Shown here: positions 59,696 through 64,000 of the stretch, one piece after another
Layout: every line of letters starts with the position of its first letter
Numbering within the stretch: position 1 is the first letter of the stretch
NCBI GenBank assembly: GCA_947474705.1
Contig: CANJJS010000007.1
Location: forward strand, 1 to 64,000
Reading direction: 5' to 3'
Length of the DNA: 64,000 nucleotides
DNA from: Acetobacteraceae bacterium
GTDB lineage: Bacteria; Pseudomonadota; Alphaproteobacteria; Acetobacterales; Acetobacteraceae
Translations under genes and position numbers: made by a program
Notes under the pieces: generated by a model
The model's database searches: none
What the model was told of the DNA's origin: nothing
What the model saw: the letters and a program-made list of their open reading frames with translations, nothing else

Positions 59696-60992
59696 GGCCG
59701 AACTCGAACGGACCACCATGAAAAAGGCGTATTGGCGGCTGCTGCCATATTGCTTTCTTTTGTACATTCTCTGTTATATCGACCGTATCAACGTTGGCTT
59801 CGCCTCCCTCACCATGAACAAGGATTTGGGTCTCACCGCCTACATCTACGGGCTGGCGGCGGGCGCGTTCTTCTGGGGTTACTGCCTGCTGGAAATCCCC
59901 TCCAACCTGATCCTGGAAAAAGTCGGCGCGCGGCCCTGGCTGGCCCGGATCATGGTCACCTGGGGGCTCGCCACCGCGGGCACCGCGCTGGTCGTGGGGC
60001 CCTGGAGTTTCTTCTGCATGCGCGTGCTGGTCGGCGCGGCGGAGGCGGGGTTGTTCCCGGGCTTGCTGCTGTATTTCCATCGCTGGTTCCCGCAACGCCA
60101 TCGCGGCCGGGTCACCGGCCTGTTCCTGACCGGCCTGCCGCTGGCGACCGCGATCGGCGGGCCGCTGTCGACCGCGCTGCTGCTGCTCGACGGCGCCATG
60201 GGTCTGCGCGGCTGGCAATGGATGTTCATCGGCGAAGGCGTGTTTACCGTCCTCGTCGGCTGCACCGTCTGGTTCGTGTTGACCGAACGGCCCGCCGAGG
60301 CCACCTGGCTTGCTCCGGAGCAGAAGCGTTGGCTGGAAACCGAACTGGCCAAGGAAAAGCACGAGGTGGAATCGGTGCGCGCGCATTCGATCCTGAGCGC
60401 CATGACCAATCCGCGGGTGCTGATCTTCACCGCGATCTTCGCGGGGATCGGCATGGCGGGCGTCGGACTGAATCTGTTCCTGCCGCAAATTCTCAAGAGC
60501 CTCGGCCTGACCAACACGCAGGCCGGGCTTTACACCTCGATCCCCTACATCTTCGGCACCCTGGCCATAGTCGGGTTCGGATATGTGTCGGATCGTCTGG
60601 GCGACCGGTTCTGGGTGTTGACGGGGACCTGCCTCTGCGCGGCCGTGGGCATGGGGCTCGCGGGTCTTTTGCACAACAGCATCTGGGTCCTCGCGGCGTT
60701 TTCGCTGGCGGTGGTTGGGTTTTACGGGATGAAATCGCCATTCTGGCCGCTCCCCTCGACGGTGCTTTCGGGGCCCGCGCTGGCGGCGGGGCTGGCCTTC
60801 ATCAATTCGATTGGCAATTTCTGCGGCTACCTCGGGCCGATCGTCGTGGGTTACACCAAGGACGCGACGGGCAGCTTCGAGGCCGGCATCTATGTCCTGG
60901 CGCTCTCCTGTTTGGTGTCCACCCTGACCGCGCTGGGCTGCGCCTTGTGGATGAAAGCGCCACGGCGGGGCGCGGCGTTAGCGTTGTCTTAA
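59688..60992 (+). CDS. MFS transporter, anion:cation symporter (phthalate/glucarate permease) family
   Basis: A 434-residue inner-membrane transporter with 12 helices. The first is at about residues 13-30 (RLLPYCFLLYILCYIDRINVGFA, a clear family start). RVLVGAAEAGLFPGLLLYFHRWFP and DRLGDRFWVLTG are typical. GGGAGA lies 7 bp before the ATG. A TTG five codons upstream is less likely. The start overlaps the TPR gene stop by 8 bp (ATGGATGA), so translation is coupled. The family takes up organic acids, which suits the catabolic setting. Confidence 0.88.
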   Translation: MDEAELERTTMKKAYWRLLPYCFLLYILCYIDRINVGFASLTMNKDLGLTAYIYGLAAGAFFWGYCLLEIPSNLILEKVGARPWLARIMVTWGLATAGTALVVGPWSFFCMRVLVGAAEAGLFPGLLLYFHRWFPQRHRGRVTGLFLTGLPLATAIGGPLSTALLLLDGAMGLRGWQWMFIGEGVFTVLVGCTVWFVLTERPAEATWLAPEQKRWLETELAKEKHEVESVRAHSILSAMTNPRVLIFTAIFAGIGMAGVGLNLFLPQILKSLGLTNTQAGLYTSIPYIFGTLAIVGFGYVSDRLGDRFWVLTGTCLCAAVGMGLAGLLHNSIWVLAAFSLAVVGFYGMKSPFWPLPSTVLSGPALAAGLAFINSIGNFCGYLGPIVVGYTKDATGSFEAGIYVLALSCLVSTLTALGCALWMKAPRRGAALALS

Positions 60993-61014
60993 CCTTCTTT
61001 CGCCATACTGGCCC

Positions 61015-62085
61015 ATGGCGGATAACGCGGTGGGTCAGATGGCGGCTAAGGGTGACAAGAAGGGCTCCAAGGGCGGGGTCATCGTCAAGAAATACGAGAT
61101 CGTCGAGGGCGGCCACCATGGTGGCGCCTGGAAGGTCGCCTACGCCGACTTCGTGACCGCGATGATGGCGTTCTTCCTGTTGATGTGGCTGCTGAACGCC
61201 ACCACGGAGGACCAGCGCAAGGGCCTCGCCGACTATTTCAGTCCCAATAATTTGCTCAGCCATGCCTCTTCCGGCGTGGGCCAGCCGTTCGGCGGCAAGG
61301 TCGCCTACGACGACGGTGCTTTGGTGTCCGATCGCGGGTCCGTCCAGGTGATCGAGGGCAAGCGTCCGCCGATCGAGGAGACCGAGGAGGGGGAAACCCA
61401 GGTGTTCACGCGGTTGCGTAAACCGGGCGAGGACAACGTGACCGATCCCACGGAGGTGAAGCCGCCGGACGCCGCGATGACCGACCCGACACAGACCGGG
61501 CACCTGCCGCGCGGGGCCGGCCCCTCGGCCAAGGAGGCCCGCGATCCGACCAAGGCGGAGATCGAAGCGGAAAAAGCCCGTCAGGAGAAAGCCGCGTTCG
61601 AGAAGGCGGCCGAGGAAATCCGCCAGGCCGTGAAAGCCGACCCGGCGCTCGCCGACATCGCCAAACAACTCTCGATCGACATGACGCCCGACGGTTTGCG
61701 CATCCAGATCATGGACGAGATCAAGCTGCCGATGTTCGCCTCGGGCTCCGCCGCGCCGAACGACCGGGCCCGCGAGTTGCTGCGCAAGGTCGTGCCCATT
61801 TTGCAAAAACTGCCGCAGGGTATTTCGATCGCGGGCCACACCGACGCCACGCCCTTCGCCGGAGGCGGCAAGACCAACTGGGAACTGTCCAGCGAGCGCG
61901 CGAACGCCACCCGCCGGCTGATGACCGATGCCGGGCTCGCGGACAACCGGATCCGGACCGTCACCGGTCACGCCGATCGCGACCCTTTGCTGCCGGCCGA
62001 TCCGCTGGCGGCGGCCAACCGGCGTATCGCGATCCTGGTGATCCGCGAGAGCCCGCTCCCCAAACCGGCCTCGGTCACCCGATGA
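61015..62085 (+). CDS. motB: Flagellar motor stator protein MotB
   Basis: A 356-residue stator subunit. The single transmembrane helix contains AYADFVTAMMAFFLLMWLLN with the proton-carrying Asp45. A charged linker (about 95-205) precedes an OmpA-like peptidoglycan-binding domain (IAGHTDATPF, NWELSSERANATRRLM). The basic, glycine-rich N-terminus (KGDKKGSKGGV) is longer than in E. coli. It is 22 bp after the MFS stop. motA follows 36 bp later, which is the reverse of the usual motA-motB order. Confidence 0.93.
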   Translation: MADNAVGQMAAKGDKKGSKGGVIVKKYEIVEGGHHGGAWKVAYADFVTAMMAFFLLMWLLNATTEDQRKGLADYFSPNNLLSHASSGVGQPFGGKVAYDDGALVSDRGSVQVIEGKRPPIEETEEGETQVFTRLRKPGEDNVTDPTEVKPPDAAMTDPTQTGHLPRGAGPSAKEARDPTKAEIEAEKARQEKAAFEKAAEEIRQAVKADPALADIAKQLSIDMTPDGLRIQIMDEIKLPMFASGSAAPNDRARELLRKVVPILQKLPQGISIAGHTDATPFAGGGKTNWELSSERANATRRLMTDAGLADNRIRTVTGHADRDPLLPADPLAAANRRIAILVIRESPLPKPASVTR

Positions 62086-62121
62086 GCCTTTTCCCATGCC
62101 TCGCGCGCGGCGGTTGGTGAC

Positions 62122-62985
62122 ATGCTGACAATCGGTGGACTCGCTTTCGTGTTTTTCTGCGTCTTCGCGAGCTATATCGTCTCGGGCGGCAGCATGGCGC
62201 CGTTGATCGAGGCGATGCCGTTCGAAATCTGGACCATTGGCGGCGCGGCGATCGGGACATTCCTGATGTCGAACTCCATGCACGACGTGAAGCACACGCT
62301 GGGCGGGTTCGGGAAAATTCTGAAAGGCGCGGTTTATCATAAATCAGACTATGTCGAATTGCTCAGTTTGATGTATTTCCTGGTGCGGCTGGCCAGCACC
62401 AAGGGGAACATGGCGTTGGAACCGCATATCGAAAAGCCCTCGGAAAGTCCCGCCTTTCAGAAATTTCCCAAAATCGTCGGCAACCACCACGCCTGCGCCC
62501 TGATCTGCGATTATTTGCGCATGGTCGGGATGAACGCCGACGATCCCAATCAGATCGAAGACGTCATGGCGCGGGAACTGAAGAAAACCCTGCACGAGGA
62601 ACTGCACCCGGCCCATGCGCTGCAAACCATGGCCGACGGTCTGCCGGCTTTGGGGATTGTCGCCGCCGTGCTCGGCGTTATCAAAACCATGTCCCATATC
62701 GACCAGCCGCCCGCCGTGCTCGGCGAAATGATCGGCGGCGCGCTGGTGGGAACCTTTCTCGGAATTCTTCTCGCCTATGGCATGTTCGCGCCCTTCGCCA
62801 GCCGCCTGAAAGGCGTCGTCGACGAGGAAGCGATGTTCATGGAAGTCATCCGCGCCGTGATCGTCACCCATCTGCACGGCAACGCCCCGCAGGTCAGTAT
62901 CGAGTCCGGCCGTAAGATGGTGCCCAACGCGCACATGCCCAGCTTCGCCGAAATGGAAGAAGCCATCCAGGCGGTTCAGATGTGA
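62122..62985 (+). CDS. motA: Flagellar motor stator protein MotA
   Basis: A 287-residue inner-membrane stator subunit with four helices. The cytoplasmic loop includes PHIEKPSESPAFQKFPK, and the third helix begins TMADGLPALGIVAAVLGVI, where the conserved proline lies. IGGALVGTFLGILLAYG forms the fourth. It is 36 bp downstream of motB and is expected to form a MotA5-MotB2 complex around the flagellar motor. No other flagellar gene is in the window. Confidence 0.94.
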   Translation: MLTIGGLAFVFFCVFASYIVSGGSMAPLIEAMPFEIWTIGGAAIGTFLMSNSMHDVKHTLGGFGKILKGAVYHKSDYVELLSLMYFLVRLASTKGNMALEPHIEKPSESPAFQKFPKIVGNHHACALICDYLRMVGMNADDPNQIEDVMARELKKTLHEELHPAHALQTMADGLPALGIVAAVLGVIKTMSHIDQPPAVLGEMIGGALVGTFLGILLAYGMFAPFASRLKGVVDEEAMFMEVIRAVIVTHLHGNAPQVSIESGRKMVPNAHMPSFAEMEEAIQAVQM

Positions 62986-63010
62986 CCGGCCGCCCGAAAA
63001 CAAGGGCCGG
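62986..63010. terminator. Candidate terminator between motA and the BadI-like gene
   Basis: CCGGCC (62986-62991) and GGCCGG (63005-63010) form a 6-bp stem in the 35-bp gap between convergent genes. The loop is 13 nt. No T-run. Weak evidence. Confidence 0.35.
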
Positions 63011-63020
63011 GGTGTTGTTC

Positions 63021-63809
63021 TCAGCCCTTGGGCTTGCGAAAGTTGGGCTTCCGCTTCTCGCGGAAGGCGATGCCGCCTTCCTTCGACTCGTCGGTCTGGT
63101 AATATAGGCTCAGCGCCTGCATCCCCATCGAGGAAATGCCGCGGATATTCTCGCTGTCGGCATTGAAGGAGCGCTTCGCGATCGCCAGCGCGGTGGGCGA
63201 GCGTTCCATCAGTTCGGCGCACCACCGGTCCACTTCCGCGTCCAGTTCCGCGTGCGGCACCACCGCGTTGGCGAGGCCCATCGCGAGGGCCTCGACGGCG
63301 GTGTATCTCTTGCAGAGATACCACATTTCGCGGGCTTTCTTCTCGCCCACGATCCGCGCGAGATAGGCGGTCCCAAACCCCGGATCGACCGAGCCGACTT
63401 TCGGCCCGACCTGCCCGAACTGCGCGGTGTCGGAGGCGATGGTCAGGTCGCAGATCGTCGCCAGCACATTGCCGCCACCGATCGCGAAGCCGTTGACACG
63501 GGCTATCACCGGCTTGGGGACGTCGCGGATCAGGCTCTGCAACTCGTCGATTGGCAGGCCGATGACACCGCGCCCGTCGTAGCCGCCGTCATGCGCGCTT
63601 TGATCGCCGCCGGTGCAAAAGGCGCGATCGCCCACGCCGGTCAGCACGATGACGCCGATCGTGTCGTCCCAGCCCGCGCGCTGGAACGCGTGGATCAACT
63701 CGTCCACGGTTTTCGCGCGGAAGGCGTTGTATTTCTCGGGCCGGTTAATCGCGATGCGCGCGACGCCATCGCCGCGGGTTTCGTACAGGATGTCTTCGTA
63801 TTCGGTCAT
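63021..63809 (-). CDS. badI: 2-ketocyclohexanecarboxyl-CoA hydrolase-like crotonase (BadI type)
   Basis: A 262-residue crotonase-fold enzyme. RAFCTGGDQSAHDGGYDGRG (about 62-81), VPKPVIARVNGFAIGGGN (98-114) and FGQVGPKVGSVDPGFGTAYLARIVGEKKAREMWYLCKRY (131-169) follow Rhodopseudomonas BadI almost residue for residue, as I recall it. BadI opens the ring of 2-ketocyclohexanecarboxyl-CoA to pimelyl-CoA. The close relative MenB makes dihydroxynaphthoyl-CoA; the end (KRKPNFRKP) and neighbours favour BadI. It is upstream of a second crotonase-type gene, cut by the window edge. Confidence 0.78.
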   Translation of the reverse strand: MTEYEDILYETRGDGVARIAINRPEKYNAFRAKTVDELIHAFQRAGWDDTIGVIVLTGVGDRAFCTGGDQSAHDGGYDGRGVIGLPIDELQSLIRDVPKPVIARVNGFAIGGGNVLATICDLTIASDTAQFGQVGPKVGSVDPGFGTAYLARIVGEKKAREMWYLCKRYTAVEALAMGLANAVVPHAELDAEVDRWCAELMERSPTALAIAKRSFNADSENIRGISSMGMQALSLYYQTDESKEGGIAFREKRKPNFRKPKG

Positions 63810-63840
63810 CGTGTGTCCTTCCCCCGCGTGCCGGGCCGGT

Positions 63841-64000
63841 TCACGGGAACATCGCGGCGATGGCGCTCTGGTCGATATCCTCGATACGGGCGGGCGTCCA
63901 TTTCGGCTGCCGGTCTTTGTCGACGACCATCGCCCGCACGCCCTCGACGAAATCTGGCCAGGCCATGGTGGTGCGGGTCAGCGCGATCTCCGCGTCCAGC
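63841..64000 (-). CDS. C-terminal end of a 3-hydroxyisobutyryl-CoA hydrolase-like crotonase (partial)
   Basis: The reverse strand reads ...LTRTTMAWPDFVEGVRAMVV, then DKDRQPKWTPARIEDI and stops at 63841-63843. DFxEGVRAxxVDKDRxPKW is the usual end of the 3-hydroxyisobutyryl-CoA hydrolase/enoyl-CoA hydratase-like group. Only 52 codons are present. It lies 31 bp upstream of the BadI-like gene on the same strand, so the two are likely co-transcribed. Confidence 0.68.
   Translation of the reverse strand, partial: LDAEIALTRTTMAWPDFVEGVRAMVVDKDRQPKWTPARIEDIDQSAIAAMFP

Noticed and set aside
1..64000. tRNA, rRNA, CRISPR arrays, insertion sequences, prophage genes
   Set aside because: No tRNA-like cloverleaf with a GGTTCGAATCC-type arm outside genes, no regularly spaced identical repeats of CRISPR length, and no transposase or integrase homology were seen.

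Overview
This is a high-GC stretch of a bacterial chromosome, most likely from an alphaproteobacterium of the Rhodospirillales/Acetobacteraceae kind. The reasons are rpsT lying directly upstream of dnaA, MotA/MotB of the H+-type alphaproteobacterial form, dispersed GGCCCGG/CCGGGCC hairpin repeats and GC-rich structured repeats, and a large load of acyl-CoA, CaiB-type CoA-transferase and orphan binding-protein genes. The family-level assignment is inference; no rRNA or tRNA gene is visible. I count about 53 coding regions, two of them cut by the window edges. I see no transposase, integrase, CRISPR array or dedicated transcriptional regulator.

Layout. 1-7.5 kb: tail of a short-chain dehydrogenase, a secreted RTX-type metalloprotease-like protein, an acyl-CoA dehydrogenase, an unusual double inverted structured repeat (3479-3711), an orphan family-5 binding protein, a cyclohexanone-type Baeyer-Villiger monooxygenase (BVMO) and ribosomal protein L31. 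7.8-14.4 kb: a GT39-like membrane glycosyltransferase, an SDR-ACAD-ACAD operon and a Tat-exported binding protein. 14.5-20.1 kb: a sugar-type ABC importer (binding protein and two permeases, no ATPase), a serine-less alpha/beta hydrolase and an LLM flavin oxidoreductase. 20.4-24.5 kb: housekeeping block with cytochrome c, rarA, dnaA and rpsT. 24.7-28.3 kb: a WecG/TagA glycosyltransferase coupled to an outer-membrane beta-barrel, plus a NodT-type outer-membrane lipoprotein. 28.4-34.6 kb: two amidases, a PEP-CTERM protein, a class-C beta-lactamase fold protein and a polysaccharide deacetylase.

34.5-55.6 kb is the richest catabolic block. It holds a CYP153-like P450 coupled to a GT4 glycosyltransferase and a five-gene unit of HSL-type hydrolase, CoA-transferase, Cys-nucleophile hydrolase, D-aminoacylase-like amidohydrolase and binding protein. 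These are followed by an NMT1-type binding protein, a BVMO-transporter-CoA-transferase unit, a second BVMO preceded by a 55-codon ORF, two divergent Tat-exported binding proteins, and a large BVMO. 55.7-64 kb: a TauD-like dioxygenase, a DUF4123 type VI secretion adaptor with an unknown partner, a TPR-glycosyltransferase coupled to an MFS transporter, motB-motA, a BadI-like ring-opening hydrolase, and the tail of a 3-hydroxyisobutyryl-CoA hydrolase-like gene.

How the parts may work together (inference): P450 or dehydrogenase action makes alcohols and ketones; four BVMOs turn ketones into esters or lactones; hydrolases open them; CaiB-type enzymes activate the acids to CoA thioesters; acyl-CoA dehydrogenases and the BadI/crotonase enzymes finish the degradation. 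Five family-5 binding proteins without permeases would feed importers encoded elsewhere. The strongest purely sequence-level oddity is the 3479-3711 element. Its two inverted copies differ by matched base-pair changes in each of three hairpins, which is what selection on a folded structure leaves behind.
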